From assembly GCA_963921195.1 (NCBI GenBank), contig OY992537.1, forward strand, positions 246,394,414 to 246,458,413: a DNA stretch of 64,000 bases. The letters are read 5' to 3'. Position 1 is the first letter of the stretch. Each line of letters begins with the position of its first letter. The translations under genes and the position numbers were made by a program. The DNA is from Pegoplata infirma (lineage: Eukaryota > Arthropoda > Insecta > Diptera > Anthomyiidae). This document shows, piece by piece, positions 35,483 through 47,697 of this stretch. The notes under the pieces were generated by a model, which did no database searches, was not told the origin of the DNA, and saw only the letters and a list, made by a program, of their open reading frames with translations.

Positions 35483-36622
35483 CAAACAATTTAAAATGAA
35501 AGAAAAAAAAAATAATTTAGGCCTCTGTTCCAAAAAAAGTACATAATTCACATAAAAAAATGTGAAAATGAAAATTTCCGATTTTTTTTTTTGGTGTTTT
35601 GTTTCACATAAATAAAGTTTGGAGAAAGTACATCGTCGTTATTTTAAAATTTAAATACAGTAAAAGCTCGGTTTAACGAATTTATCATAAACCAATATTC
35701 GATACATTTGTTATATCGAAAGTTTCAAAACTTTCACATAATCTTCAGAAAATACTTAATTTGGTTTTTCATTACCAGACCTTAAAAAATAAATAATTAC
35801 TTAAAATATTTTTGGAAATGATTTTTAGTTTACACATAAGATAATTAAATAGATAATTCAATGCACTGGATAAATGTTATAAAAATATCATGTTAATGCA
35901 CAATACACATAAAATTGAAAAGAGAGAGAGAAAAAAAAATAAAATTTATTCATTAAAATATAAAAATGTTATGTAATCATATTTAGAAGGGTGATCCAAA
36001 AGTTAAAAATGGCTGATATTTTTATATCAATCAGAATAAAGTAAGGGAAATATTATTACAAGCTAACATTTTAATTGACGTGTTACCATCAACTTTAGTT
36101 GATTATACACAAAATACATAAGAATTCGTCGCTGACGAATGACGTTCGTATTACAGAAACTAAGGGTTACAGTAAAGTAACTTTTATATAAAATATGTAA
36201 GAAAATTAAAGTTGGCTTGTCCAAATACCCTTTAATTAAAACCAGGTAAAACAAATTCTGATTGAATTTGTTTGTAAAAACCATTTTTAGAAAGAAACTA
36301 AACATAAATTCTATCTAAATACAAAGACTTTTTAATAAAAAATATAAACTTAACTCAAATACAATTATCGATTGGCGAGTTTGATACAAAAATATCCAGT
36401 TAAATGTAAAGTTATCGCGTAAGATCATAGTTGGGCAATGATAGATTTCATTCAGCATTTTACATATATGAAAAAATCAATGACTCAATGATTCGGGCCC
36501 AACTGTGTGTCGGATATAAAAATATCATTTATTTTTTTAGATAACTCAACTTTTGGGTAACCCCATAAAAATAATTGAAAATAATTTTAATATATCACAT
36601 ATGTATGTTTGTATATAGACAA
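35483..36622. other. Intergenic sequence
   Basis: AT-rich; includes a 'GAGAGAGAG' run at about 35922. No gene or complete element seen. Confidence 0.4.
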
Positions 36623-37019
36623 TAGGGTGGATAAAATTTTCCTTTTTTTCGAATTTCAACATTATCGAAAAAAATGTTGGACCTGTAGGGCAATGTCTTT
36701 GCATTCCTTTTTTTTGAATGGAAAATCGGAAAGTTCCGAACAAGGCGAAGTTTAAGTTAGCTTAAAAGAATAGTTAATATTCGGACATTGCTAGAAAAGT
36801 GTTTTTATGGTGAAAAATTTTTTTTTTGTAATGCCCAGATTTTTTTTATCATACAAACATTTATTTAGTAATATGCAAATATTAACTAATGTTTTAAAAA
36901 ACATTTTTTCCACTTTGTTCGAAACTTTCTATTTTTCAGGTCTAAAAAAGTCTTCAAGGCAACTATTCCAACCCCGAAGATTTTAAAATTCGAAAAAAGG
37001 AAAATTTTCTCTACCCCAA
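36623..37019. mobile_element. TAGGGTGGA-family MITE, diverged
   Basis: TAGGGTGGATAAAATTTTCC at the left, inverted AAAATTTTCTCTACCCCAA at the right; same internal 'GGACCTGTAGGGCAATG' phrase as the copy at 11928. Confidence 0.7.
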
Positions 37020-37429
37020 TACACAGACAGAAAAAAATCAATGCAAATATGCTTATGTGTATTTATGTAGTTAAAGAAATTCTGTGATTAGTTAATATAT
37101 CATTTCATTAAATCATGTAATATTATAAATTCATTTAAGATTTATTCCCAGACCTGGATTAAGAATGAGTCCTAGTGTCGTCTACTAATTATGAGTTTAA
37201 AAATAAAATAAAATACAAATGAAAACTAAATAAATAAAACCAACTTATTGAATTTAGACTTGTATGAATTTTAATAACAAAGGTAAGTTATAGCCAAAAA
37301 AATACAATTATTAATGACAGTAGTGCATTTAACTGTAATCGGTTAGCCGATTAGCAATTTACTTTTATTTATAAATAACACAGCTCAACAAGAAAATGCG
37401 TATTGGATTCTGGCTAGTGATTTGGACAG

Positions 37430-38018
37430 TGTCTGTTGCGCTGATTCCAAATCCGGAGCCCAAATTTGTCTATCACATCAGGATTTTGAGTAATTCGCGG
37501 TTAAAGTGCAGCAAAAGGGCATTTTTGACCCTTTTTAAAAGCTTATAAAATAAGATCCTGACATGCAAATGACTTGGTATCAAGCTCATTCGAAAGCCTG
37601 TAATTTTCTCTTAAAGATAAGATAAAATGTTCTAAAAATTTAATTTTCTAAAATGGTAAAAAAATCATTAGCAAAAAACCTTCCATTTTTTCAATATTTA
37701 GTTTATTTACACAGTGTTTTTTAACAAATTTCCATACAAATTCTTACATAAATTTAAGATTTAAAGCACTTGTGGCTAATGATTTTTTTACAATTTTAAA
37801 AATTTAAATTCCAAGAAGATTTGATCTTGTCTGAAAGAGAAAATTTCACACTTTCTAATGAGCTTGATACCAAGTCATTTGCATGTCAGAATCTTATTTT
37901 ATAGGCGTTCAAAAATGGTAAAAATGGTAATTTTTTGCCACTTTAACCGTGATTTTCTCAAAATTGTGACGTGATAGAAAAATTTGAGTGACCGTTTTGG
38001 AATCGGGGCACCAACCCT
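37430..38018. mobile_element. Foldback element, arms about 270 bp
   Basis: CGGTTAAAGTG, AAAATAAGAT.CTGACATGC and AAATGACTTGGTATCAAGC are repeated inverted either side of a centre near 37720. Ends are near GATTCCAAA (37451) and its inverse (37994). Non-coding. Confidence 0.75.
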
Positions 38019-38782
38019 ATCCACTTTTTTTGGTTTCATTCAAAACGCAGCGACAAACCTCAAATTTGTAGAGCGGTGTAATTAACCGAATAATTATTTG
38101 AAAGTGCCATGTTTTTAAATAAAAAACAAACCGATTAATTTATTTTAGGAAAAAATTTATTTTTTAAGCTGGACTACTCAATGCTCCGTTAAGGCGCGTT
38201 TAGACGGGAAAGAAGAAAACTCCACCTCTGTGGTAATATACTTTTGACTTTAAAAATTGTTGTATCAAATCTAATTCTTTAATATTTGTCTTTGCTTACC
38301 ATTTTCATTATATTATTATTTGTTTTCGCACATTTAGTCAATAATTTGTAGATTGGAAACCGAATTAAAGTAAATAAAAAAATATAAAATAAAATTTTAT
38401 CTAACATTCCATTTTTTAAAGTTACCACAGAGTTGTGTTTTACTTTAAATCTATGGAAATTCTCTCTCGCCTAATCAAGCCTTTATAAAACCACAATCCA
38501 TTAAATTAAATTCTATTAAATTATTGTTTTCTGTAAAGACAGTCGAGCTCGGGCTCTAATTATAATTATGTATTATAATTTTTTGATTTGTTATATATGG
38601 TTTTGAATTGAGAAAAGTGTGAAAGAAAAATTTAAATTTTTCTAAAAATTAAGACATCCTGGTTTGTTTCTTACTAGTTTCATATTATCCAGTTATAATA
38701 ATCTTCAGAAAAACTTTTAATGTCAAGTTTATTTAGTTAATAGTCAATAAAACTCTATATGTGAAAATTATTAACAGATCGC

Positions 38783-38880
38783 AGCCGACAAGGATTGAAC
38801 TGATCATCATCTGTAATACTTTGCTATTAACTGCTTGTAACGTACAATCACTCTAGACCGATACGCCAAGTAGGCTGTTA
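38783..38880 (-). ncRNA. tRNA-like sequence, left arm copy
   Basis: Mirror copy of the feature at 39106-39203, so both A/B-box units face the centre-distal direction in opposite orientation and would transcribe outward into the two arms. Confidence 0.5.
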
Positions 38881-39105
38881 AGCAAGTATCAACTAAATCT
38901 GATTTTTTCAATTCAAGTGTCGTTGTTGCTGTTGTTTTTTTCTAACAGAAGAGTTTGTTATTATTGGATGTCTAAATTTTTAGAAAAATTTAAATTTTTC
39001 TTTCACACTTTTCTCAATTCAAAACCATATATAACAAACTATAAAAAACAACAGCAACAACGACACTTGAATTGAAAAAATCAGATTTAGTTGATACTTG
39101 CTTAA

Positions 39106-39203
39106 CAGCCTACTTGGCGTATCGGTCTAGAGTGATTGTACGTTACAAGCAGTTAATAGCAAAGTATTACAGATGATGATGAGTTCAATCCTTGTCGGCT
39201 GCG
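39106..39203 (+). ncRNA. tRNA-like sequence (A box and B box), possible SINE head, right arm
   Basis: TGGCGTATCGG fits an A box and GAGTTCAATCC a B box, about 60 bases apart. The outer bases AGCCTAC and GTCGGCT can pair in 6 of 7 positions as an acceptor stem. D and anticodon stems are poor, so it is not a functional tRNA; a tRNA-derived SINE-type promoter is more likely. Confidence 0.5.
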
Positions 39204-39392
39204 ATCTGTTAATAATTTTCACATATAGAGTTTTATTGACTATTAACTAAATAAACTTGACATTAAAAGTTTTTCTGAAGATTATTATAACTGGATAATA
39301 TGAAACTAGTAAGAAACAAACCAGGATGTCTAAATTTTTAGAAAAATTTAAATTTTTCTTTCACACTTTTCTCAATTCAAAACCATATATAA

Positions 39393-40800
39393 ATTCTATT
39401 AAATTACAGAAAAATTCTGCTAATTTAACAGAGTATTCTGCTAATTTAACAGAGTACACCATACTTTTCCAGCTAGCAACATTTCCTGGTAATTTACTAT
39501 AAAACTCTGTAAAACGATTTTGACAAAAAACCTGTTAATTTACAGAGTTTCTAGTAAAATATTTGTTAAACAAAGCACCATTTAGCAAAGAAAAACTCTG
39601 TAAATTTACATATATTTGCAAAATGCATTTGATGCAACCATAATTTTACAAAAAAAACTCTGTAAATTTACAGATTTTAGTAAAATACATGTTATTTTGT
39701 AAAATTTTATTAAGATTTTTGAAAAGTTGTTTTTGGAACTTTTTTTAACATTTTCTCAAAAAAACAAATACACATAAAATTTTGGTGTTTTTAAAGAAAA
39801 CTCTCTTTTTAAACATGAAAAAAATAATTTGAATAATGATACATTTTTATTAATTAGGTGCAAAAACTGACATTTATTTATTTGGCAACGTTTATGACGA
39901 GGGAAAGGTGTCCCCCATAGTCTCCCGGGAAACCCTCCCCCCTACGACAAAAAACCTCCCCTCCATTTGTTTTTTGTAGCTTTATTACATGTTCAAGGGT
40001 TTCAAGTTTTTTTTCGAAAAACAAAAAAAAACGACTAAAAGATAAAAAAAAACATTTTTTTTTAATTTTTTTTCTCTAAAATACTGTATTTTTATGTATT
40101 TATGATAACTCGTTAATAAAAAACTATAATATTTCCTTAAATCACTTTTTTCAGATAAATTGGTACATTTATGAGATTTTGTGAAAAAACAAAATTGGAT
40201 TTCAAATAAAATTTATAATAATATAAATACATATCATGCTTTTTTTCTTTAATTATTTTGATAGCACAATTTGTATGCTTTAATTCCCATTTTTTTTTAT
40301 TAATTTATCGCTTTTCATTCCAAAGTTACAGCAAAAATTGTGAACTATAACCCTTTTTTCCGAAAAACAAAAAAACGCCTAACAGGTTAAAATTTTTTTT
40401 TTTTCCAACTTTTTTTTTTTCCAAAATGTGTATTTTTACATGTTTATATTAGTTCATCAATAAAAAAATATAATATTCTAAAACTACTGCTTATCTGAAT
40501 TAATCGCCATTTTGGGTACCATCGAACCCACTGTGCGTTGTAACAAAGTTTACCCCATCTAGTATAACATGATGGAACTAAACGGATAACAGTGTTTTGC
40601 TATATCTTTATTTATATACATTTTTTTTTAAAACGGAACTGTTTCCAAAATATATGTACAATGTACATATATTTTAGTTATCATTGCACTTCCTTATCCA
40701 AATATATAAAAACGGTAAAAATGTAACGGTAATACTGTTTATTAGTGTCGATAATTTAAAAGGTAATGCAGAACATTTTGTTTAAGACTACTCATATTGA
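39393..40800. other. AT-rich sequence with CTCTGTAAATTTACAGA words
   Basis: Between 39410 and 39690 the words CTGTAAATTTACAGAG and CTGCTAATTTAACAG recur in both orientations, suggesting a degraded MITE. At 39895-39960 a 'GGTGTCCCCCATAGTCTCCCGGG' phrase resembles poly-G Helentron text. Nothing coding. Confidence 0.4.
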
Positions 40801-40808
40801 ATGTGTAT

Positions 40809-41864
40809 CACGGTTGGGAAATGTGGCACAATAGTGCCATTTTTGGCACTATTCAATAGTCCGTGGCACCACAAAAAACAGTTTTGGCCCTTTTTCATTC
40901 TCTGCAAAATATTGTCAAAATTAAAAAAATATTTTTACTTAAATTTAGTTATTACAAACAGGGCAAAAGTATCACTTTTTCCCCTTTTAAGAATCCTACA
41001 ATTTATTGCAACGATGTAAGTTTTTGTTTTTTTTAAATTTATGATTTCAAAGTGAATGGTAACAAAATTTCTGTGAGAAATTGAGTGGTTCTACAGGAAC
41101 AACTGCTCCGAAAAACCCATGTTATGGATTAAGGTAGAAACAGAACAAGCACGGCACGGGGGACGGTTGCCGTTGCCGGAGAATATAGGCCCAAAACAAT
41201 GACGAGGGACGGCGACGGCAAAAAATGTAATTTGTTTGTTCAGTGGTGCTAACTTTTAATAAAACTAGTGTAATTTTACGGAAAAAAATCGCTTATCACA
41301 TAGTCAATGTGATTAAGTTGGCACTACTGTACGTTTGTTACACCATTGTGAATGAAAAAATAAAAAATTGTTGTGTAAATGCGGCAACCCTGGAGTGTGA
41401 GAGGGAGGGAGATTGAGAGAACCCGGAGATAAAATAAAATAAGTTTTAATTTTTTGTCGTGCCGGTCACGGTTTTTAACTGTCAAATCGTATGGAAAAAG
41501 TCGTGCCGGGCTTGTTCTGTTCAGACCTTTATTCCAAGCGACCTGGTCATAGAACACCAGAATCTAAAATACCAGTTCGCGACTAGTTATAGGGCATGTC
41601 ACAAGGTGTTAATTAAACACGTCCTAAGATCTTGCCATATTAAAGTGACAGGTTCTTTTCATACATATGTACCAATCTAGAACCGCTTCTAAACTGGTCA
41701 CCTTTCCCGCAGTGATAGCATAGGTCAAAACTGGCAATTAAAAAAAAAGGAATAAGTTGCCTGGAATTAATAAGAAAATTAATGATTTGGCCCTTTTCAG
41801 CCCATGTTGGCCCTTTTTAGCCTTCAATTTGGCACTAATTGAAAATTCTTAAATACCAACACTG
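40809..41864. mobile_element. hAT element with CACGGTTGGG ends, copy 2
   Basis: Same termini and interior as 32991-33709, with its own perfect duplication ATGTGTAT (40801-40808, 41865-41872). It is longer because of an internal insertion at 41132-41528. Confidence 0.92.
41132..41528. mobile_element. PIF/Harbinger-like MITE inside the hAT element
   Basis: Inverted ends AGGTnnGAACAGAACAAGC (left AGGTAGAAACAG, right AGGTCTGAACAG) followed by CGGCACG; flanked by TTA on both sides, the expected TWA duplication. Noticeably GC-rich (GGGACGGTTGCCGTTGCCGG). Absence from the related hAT copy at 32991 confirms it as an insertion. Confidence 0.75.
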
Positions 41865-42038
41865 ATGTGTATCGGCAAGAGATATTGATAATACTGTTCA
41901 CATTTTGATTTTTTATTCAGTTTCTGCTGGTGTGTGTTTTAGAAATTATTTTAACTACAATGTTCCAAAATTTATGGACGATAATGGGTTTCCTAATAAA
42001 ATTTTGGAGAGCGTGAGCTTATTTATATGAGTCGCACT

Positions 42039-42545
42039 CCAGCAAAACCTTATGTTATCCATGTAATGCATTGGCAAAAAAAAAACAAAAACATGCATTT
42101 TTTCCCATACCGCTTACCATATTTATTACACTTTTCGATTTTTCATGCATTACGTAATACGAACCCATAATTTTAAATCTCATCCTAAACAAAATCATCA
42201 ATGCTGTATACCCGTGTAAAAATGGATCAGATCTTATTTAATCTGTTTATATCTATTCATATATGATCATGTCTGATTAGATATAAATATATCTAAAATG
42301 ACCAAAATCGAGATCTAATTATATCTCGGATTTGGCAATGTTGACCAAATCCGAGATATAATTAGATCTCGATTTTGGACATTTCAGATATAATTATATG
42401 CAATCAGATACGATCTATATGAACATATATGAACAGATCAGATAAGATCTAATACATTTTTACACGGGTAGGGCAAAGTTATAGTAAGATCTATTTTACA
42501 TGGTATGGCGTTACATAACCATGACTATTTTAAAGGGTTTGCTGG
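42039..42545. mobile_element. CCAGCAAA-ended element with nested foldback
   Basis: CCAGCAAAACCTTATGTTA at the left and inverted CCAGCAAACCC at the right, with ATCCATGTAATGCATT mirrored by weaker ATGG..ATGGCGTTAC. Same terminal family as 567 and 12443. Confidence 0.55.
42209..42470. mobile_element. Foldback MITE with TACCCGTGTAAAAATG ends
   Basis: Left TACCCGTGTAAAAATG and right inverted CATTTTTACACGGGTA; complementary almost throughout, with CGAGATATAATTAGATC arms around a centre near 42338. 262 bp. Confidence 0.85.
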
Positions 42546-42641
42546 GACGTGATAATGAATTTACACATCATTTGCATTCAGTGTTGCCATATATTTATTT
42601 TAAAAAACATTTTATTTCTGAAAAAAAAAATGTTTAAAAGG

Positions 42642-44989
42642 CACAGTGGATCGAAAATCGAAAGTCCCGGTCAAAGGGTAAAACTAATCATCCAAACTCA
42701 TTGAAATTTGTGTCCTATATGGATTTTGGCTCGCTGAATTAATTTTTTTATTTTTGGATTTTTTCAGTTTTTATATAATTTTTTATAGAAGATGTGTAAT
42801 TTATTGTTATTTTTTTACACTAATATGATAATAGGGAATTGTTTTAAAACATTGCATGCTTGGTTTGCAAAAAAATTGCGCGGAAAGCTAAATTCACAAA
42901 ACGCGACATAACGCGAAAAATAGAAATGAAAAGTTATAAAGCTTTATATAAATTATAAATATCATCTGTCCTTATAATTTGACTAACACTAGTAGTAGTT
43001 GGTGTTCTTTATTTCAAAATACATGTTTACAAAAATATCTTAATTCTATAAATACATTTTTGCTTTCTTTGAAAATGTGAACATACGACAATGACTTATA
43101 GTCGTCTGTCGGAAGTTTGAATACGTTTGTTTATGTTTTTTTTTAATTACATTTAAGCTAATTGTTTAAATTTTTTTCTAAATATTAACAAAGTATTTCT
43201 TAAAATTTTTGTGATTTAATTATAACATATTTTTTCCAGAATTCTGTTGTAATCTAAATCTATTGTTGCGTTTTTGTATACTTTTTCTATAACTTCTTTT
43301 GCATCTTGGGTACCACATTTCAAATTACAGTTTTTATCCCATAAGAACCAAAAATTTTCCACTCTCAATTTCTCGTTGATGACACTCACACGATGGGATT
43401 GATCTGTTGCTATAAGTTGTTTCTTCAGCTCGAGCATTACTTTTTTCTGTTGTAGTTTGGCTTTGCTTAAATCTTTCTCCATATAGATATTTGTCCCTTT
43501 TAGCATCTTACCTCGTTTAAGTACCTCATTTGCAGCATCGGCAGATTCCATTTCCGCTATTACCGCTATTTTTCCGTTGTATGTAGTTAGTTTTTTTGTA
43601 GATTTAACGATAGGTTTATTTATTTTAAGTTTTTCACTGCAGACTTTTTTAACGGCTTCACTTAAAGATGCGGTTTGATTTTCAATGCCTTTAAAGATGA
43701 TGTTTTTTCTTTTAAATTGATGTTCTATATGATCCAATCTCTGAATGTAAAGATTTTTTTCAGCTTGTATATTCGAAATTTCATCCTTTAATAACTGATT
43801 TTCCTTTTTAAGCTCATCTACTTGTTTTGTTATTTTCCTCATCTGTACTTTAATTCCTTCAATGTCTTCTTTAGTTGGCAAATTTTTTAGTTTGTCTTCT
43901 AATAATATGGCCATCATTCTCATAAGATCGCTAGCTGACATTTCTCCTACATTTTGACCTTGATTTTCCATGGTAAACTTTATTGTTTGGGAACCACTGA
44001 ATGCTTCTTCTCTTCAATAACTATCCTAGCAAAGACACAAACCGTATAAATATTGCTTCACTTCATTCACAATAATAACAGGGTAGTTATATTGATCCTA
44101 CTATTCACAATAGTTTAGTATTAATAGTGTGTTTATCATCAACACTGTTTACATAAAAAGAGCTTTTAATTTTATTATTTTTTTTTGTTGTTTATGTTGC
44201 ATTCGGACAATCGGTCAGCTGATTTGATTAAACAAGTATGATAGGATTTCTTCACTTTGCCAAATAATTTAGGATTACTTAAACAATTGCAATTTATTTT
44301 TTTTTTTTTTTTAGTTTTCAATTATTTCACTTCACTTCCTTGAATCTTATGTATTTCTGTGTTTTTTATTTACATTTTTAGACACACAGTGTTTCTGTAT
44401 TTGTTTTGTTTTTGGTTTTATATAATTTTGAATACGAAGTCTAAACAAAAGCGTCTGTCTTCTTTCACAATCAAACTCAAATTTTCTAACTAACACTATT
44501 TTCAAATTCGGCAATTAACACACTGAAAAAAATCACTCTGAAATTTTAACCGTCAAATATTTCGGCGGGGTTCAAGAAAATGGGTATAAACCCGATATGG
44601 AAATTAAAGAGGACGTAAACACCTTTAGTTTTCTGTGCATACTTTTTTTAGAGAACTTGGGCAATTTTTTTTATTCTAACCTAAAATTTTTGTTTTTTTC
44701 AGTGTAGATTTTTTTTACATATTTGGACAGATTTTATTTTTTTTGTAGTTTAACTTTTGGATTTGAAGCTGAACTAAAGAAAAATTATAATGGTATGCCT
44801 TTAATGAACGCGAATGTTGCAAAATTGCAAAAATAAAAAATCGCCATTTTTGATTTTTTTGAAAATTTTTTTTTTTGTTTTCGTCAAATTCGGAGTCAGA
44901 GCCCTCTAAAACATATAAAAAGACTTTTTTCATTAATAAAAACAGCGAAAAAATAATGACCGGGTGTTTCTTCTACACGATCCACTGTG
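42642..44989. mobile_element. 2.35-kb TIR element with RSS-like CACAGTG ends (Transib-like)
   Basis: The left end reads CACAGTGGATCGAAAA and the right end, inverted, CACAGTGGATCG followed 14 nt later by CCCGGTCA, which is also present subterminally at the left. CACAGTG is the RAG/Transib-type heptamer, and GGATCGAAAA resembles Transib termini as I remember them. Transib should leave a 5-bp duplication; the flanks instead suggest AAAG (4 bp) if an extra G/C pair is counted in the ends. It contains the L1-ORF1-like frame on the minus strand and no visible transposase. Confidence 0.6.
43216..43971 (-). CDS. L1-ORF1-like coiled-coil / RRM-like protein inside a TIR element
   Basis: An intact 251-residue frame, ATG at 43971-43969 and TAA at 43218-43216. 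Residues about 40-90 are a heptad-rich coiled coil (IKVQMRKITKQVDELKKENQ). Then comes an RRM-like block at about 88-166: KRKNIIFKGIENQ as first strand, and KIAVIAEMESADAANEVLKRGKMLKGTNIYM with the typical strand-helix-strand pattern. Residues 167-215 resemble the small C-terminal domain of this group (DLSKAKLQQKK ... RVSVINEKLRVENFWF). This architecture is that of LINE ORF1 nucleic-acid chaperones (Transposase_22-type in domain databases). No reverse transcriptase or endonuclease follows, and the frame sits between inverted ends at 42642 and 44989, so it appears to be the only gene of, or cargo in, a DNA-transposon-like element. Function is inferred from fold pattern only. Confidence 0.75.
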   Translation of the reverse strand: MENQGQNVGEMSASDLMRMMAILLEDKLKNLPTKEDIEGIKVQMRKITKQVDELKKENQLLKDEISNIQAEKNLYIQRLDHIEHQFKRKNIIFKGIENQTASLSEAVKKVCSEKLKINKPIVKSTKKLTTYNGKIAVIAEMESADAANEVLKRGKMLKGTNIYMEKDLSKAKLQQKKVMLELKKQLIATDQSHRVSVINEKLRVENFWFLWDKNCNLKCGTQDAKEVIEKVYKNATIDLDYNRILEKICYN

Positions 44990-44999
44990 CAAAGTAATG

Positions 45000-46097
45000 A
45001 AATAATAAAAAATTATACAAACTTATGTATTTTCAATTTAATTTTAATATCAAGTATAAAAAATATTTTTTTTGTCTTGGGTTGATATTGATTTATAATA
45101 ATTGATATTGCTGTCAATATCAATCTAATACAAAAAAAGCTAGTTTCGTATTGGCTTAAGAATTTCTTATTAAAAAAAAAATTCATTTTAAATACGTCTG
45201 TAATGTGGATATGTAACTAGTTCTCTATTGTATTGGAGTTATATTGACAGCAATGTAAATCACATCAGAGCACAATATTACCGACTCCGGTAATGTTGTG
45301 CTCACATAAGTATGTGAAATTTGTTGCGTAAGTGTAAGTTTCGTTTTAACAGTTTTATGTTAAAATTTGATGTCGTTATTTTGAACAATTAGAACTGGAA
45401 ATTAGCTTTTCCAATCTTCTTGCCAATATAACAAACTTTCCAAGCAGCCACAGCATTGGATTCGCTTTGGATGACGTTTGTGGATTTTAGAAAAATATAT
45501 GTATTTAATAGTGTTTTTTTTGTGGATACTATTTCACGAATGTAGTTAAGTGTATTTTATTTAACGATTTCCACTAAGAACAGTCCTTGAATATTATTTA
45601 CATGAACCATGCACAGTTTAAAATTACGTAATACCAGGGTAAATAACCGGACACGGAAATACAAATATAGCTGCATAATATTTAGAAAACAAAAAAAAAA
45701 AATCCAAAGTTATAAATGGGTGATTCCAAAAAAATTCAACCCACTGTTTGGAAACATGCCTTTGGACGTCACTGAAAACTTGGCTCATAGACATCCTTGT
45801 TTATATGAGATAAGTTGCATATTTGGATTTTCAAAATTCGGTTAAGTTTTCAAATTATCGCGGGTCAAAGTTCGACTTTTTTAGCAAAAGTCAGAAAAAT
45901 ACACCACGTTTAACGTGCTCTAGCTTTTAAACTAGTAACACGGTTATCACAAGTAATGGCTCATATTAAAGCTTAATTATTCTGCTTTTAGGAAATATTT
46001 TCAATACCATACGGTGTTTTTGCAGAAATGTTGCAAAAATTCAAGAACATTTTTTTTGCGAATGTTTAAAAAAACACATCTTCGATTTAAAAAAAAA
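45000..46097. other. Intergenic sequence
   Basis: Contains an inverted pair around 'TAATATTGTGCTC / GAGCACAATATTAC' near 45276-45300. No gene recognised. Confidence 0.4.
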
Positions 46098-46773
46098 AAC
46101 AAGTGAGATTGTTTAATTCGGCTGTGTCGAATCTATTATAACCTCCAACATGTAAAAAAAATAAAAAAAATAAAATTTAGACAGGGGCGTTGTTTTGAGG
46201 GGGGGGGGCAAACAAGGGGGAGGGGTCAGTGAGCTGGGGTGACTCCTTGGCCCTCACGGTATATGTTTACAAGTTCATTTTTGTCTGCTTTGTGCACTAA
46301 AGTATTATAGTTTTATAACTATTTAAATTATTTTTTTATCCACGCCCTTAAAAAAGGGACGGGGCAAAAAAGCGAAATTTTTTCATCCCCTGGGTCCAAG
46401 CGCAGGACTATAAACTTCTACGAACATAAAAATGTCTCATTTGATTCACAAAAATACAGAAAAACGTCAAAAAAATTAGCATTTATAAGAGGTTGGTTCA
46501 GTGCTTCAAGGGGAAACTTTTTTTCCCCTGGTCCGATTTGGACCATTACCGAACTTAGCCTGCCTAGGAGCATAAGGCAATTTATGCCAAACTTGAGGGG
46601 TCTAGCTTTTTTATTTTGGACTGCATCATGTTAACCACAGACAGACATGTCTTAGAATCGATCACTGATCAATAATATATACACTTTATGGGGTCCCCGA
46701 CCGATATTTCGATGCGTTACACACGGAATGACAAAGTGAGTATACCCCAATACTGTAGTTGGAGGGTATAAAA
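46098..46773 (+). mobile_element. Helentron-like repeat
   Basis: AACAAGTGAG, hairpin TTCGGCTGTGTCGAA, a poly-G tract at about 46198-46208, GGGGTCCCCGACCGATATTTC and terminal GGAGGGTATAAAA. Confidence 0.7.
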
Positions 46774-47559
46774 ATGGTGATAAACAATACTGTTTTGTAT
46801 AACATATCCAAAATTCAGAGTGGGATCCCTATGGGATTAAAAAATAATTCTAGTTTTATCACGAGGTTCTTCAATTTTACCTTGGAAAATTCAAATTTGA
46901 TATTTATTCAATATATGTATAAAAATTTAAATTTTTAAAGAAAAAAAGTCAAACGTTGACAAACTGTTGGGAATGTTATGTAAAAAATAGTAAACAAATC
47001 AAAAACGCGATTTTGGTCCATAGTTTTTGTTTCATAATGAACATAAGACATCCAAATTTTGAGCCATATTCTTCAAAAAAGTCAAACAAGAATTTTCAGA
47101 AAAAATTAGCATCATTGGACCAAAATCGTGGTTCTGGAATTTTGTTGACAAATTCATGTTCCGCACGCAAAATGAAATAGTTCAAAAAATATTTATAAAT
47201 TAATTATTTGAAAAGATAGATGGTTTTGCATTCAGAAAAAATAATTGTGTAAGATAGAGAAAACCAAAAATGCAAATAAAATAGGAGGGCCGTTTTACTG
47301 AATATTTTGCCATCAAAAAGTAATTTTCGTGAAAATGGGAGATAGAGGGTTTTGAATATAGGCCGTCGATATATAATTTTTTTTATTTGCGAACAGTTTT
47401 GGAAATAGTTTGGCCATATTCAGTAAGTACTGGATTGCAGTGACATTTATATCAGTGAAAACTAACGTATTTTAGAGCTTAAGTTCGATAGATGTTTAAT
47501 AGGGGAACATGCATTTTGCATACAAACACTTTTGTACTAGTTATATATTTTATAAAAGA

Positions 47560-47697
47560 CTAATAAATGTTTAAAGCAACCATATAAAAATGTAAGTAAA
47601 ATCAATAACTTGGCTGCAATCATATCTGACCTTAGAGATCATAGCATGATCACGTCAACTATGATTATGCCGCAACTATATTTTTTTCTGCGTGTAC
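47560..47697. mobile_element. Truncated TACACGCAGAAAAA element
   Basis: AAGCAACCATATAAA, TAACTTGGCTGCAATCAT and the TTTTCTGCGTGTA terminus match the right part of 50608-51313. Confidence 0.6.

Larger units (their letters stand above)
38590..39392. repeat. Near-identical large palindrome with A-B-A'-B'-A' structure
   Basis: Arm 38590-38941 is repeated inverted at 39046-39392 with, by eye, a single clear mismatch (GATCA versus GATGA near 38800/39180). The spacer itself contains a third inverted copy of the outer 70 bp (38965-39035). Outer-arm sequence also occurs once at 3419-3575. Arms contain tRNA-like sequence. Confidence 0.9.

Noticed and set aside
37390..37480. Possible exon beginning ATGCGTATTGGATTCTGGC
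   Set aside because: It looks like a signal peptide for a few codons, but the frame closes quickly and the sequence overlaps the arm of a foldback element.
39106..39203. Functional tRNA gene
   Set aside because: D and anticodon stems do not fold properly; only the boxes and acceptor-like ends are convincing.
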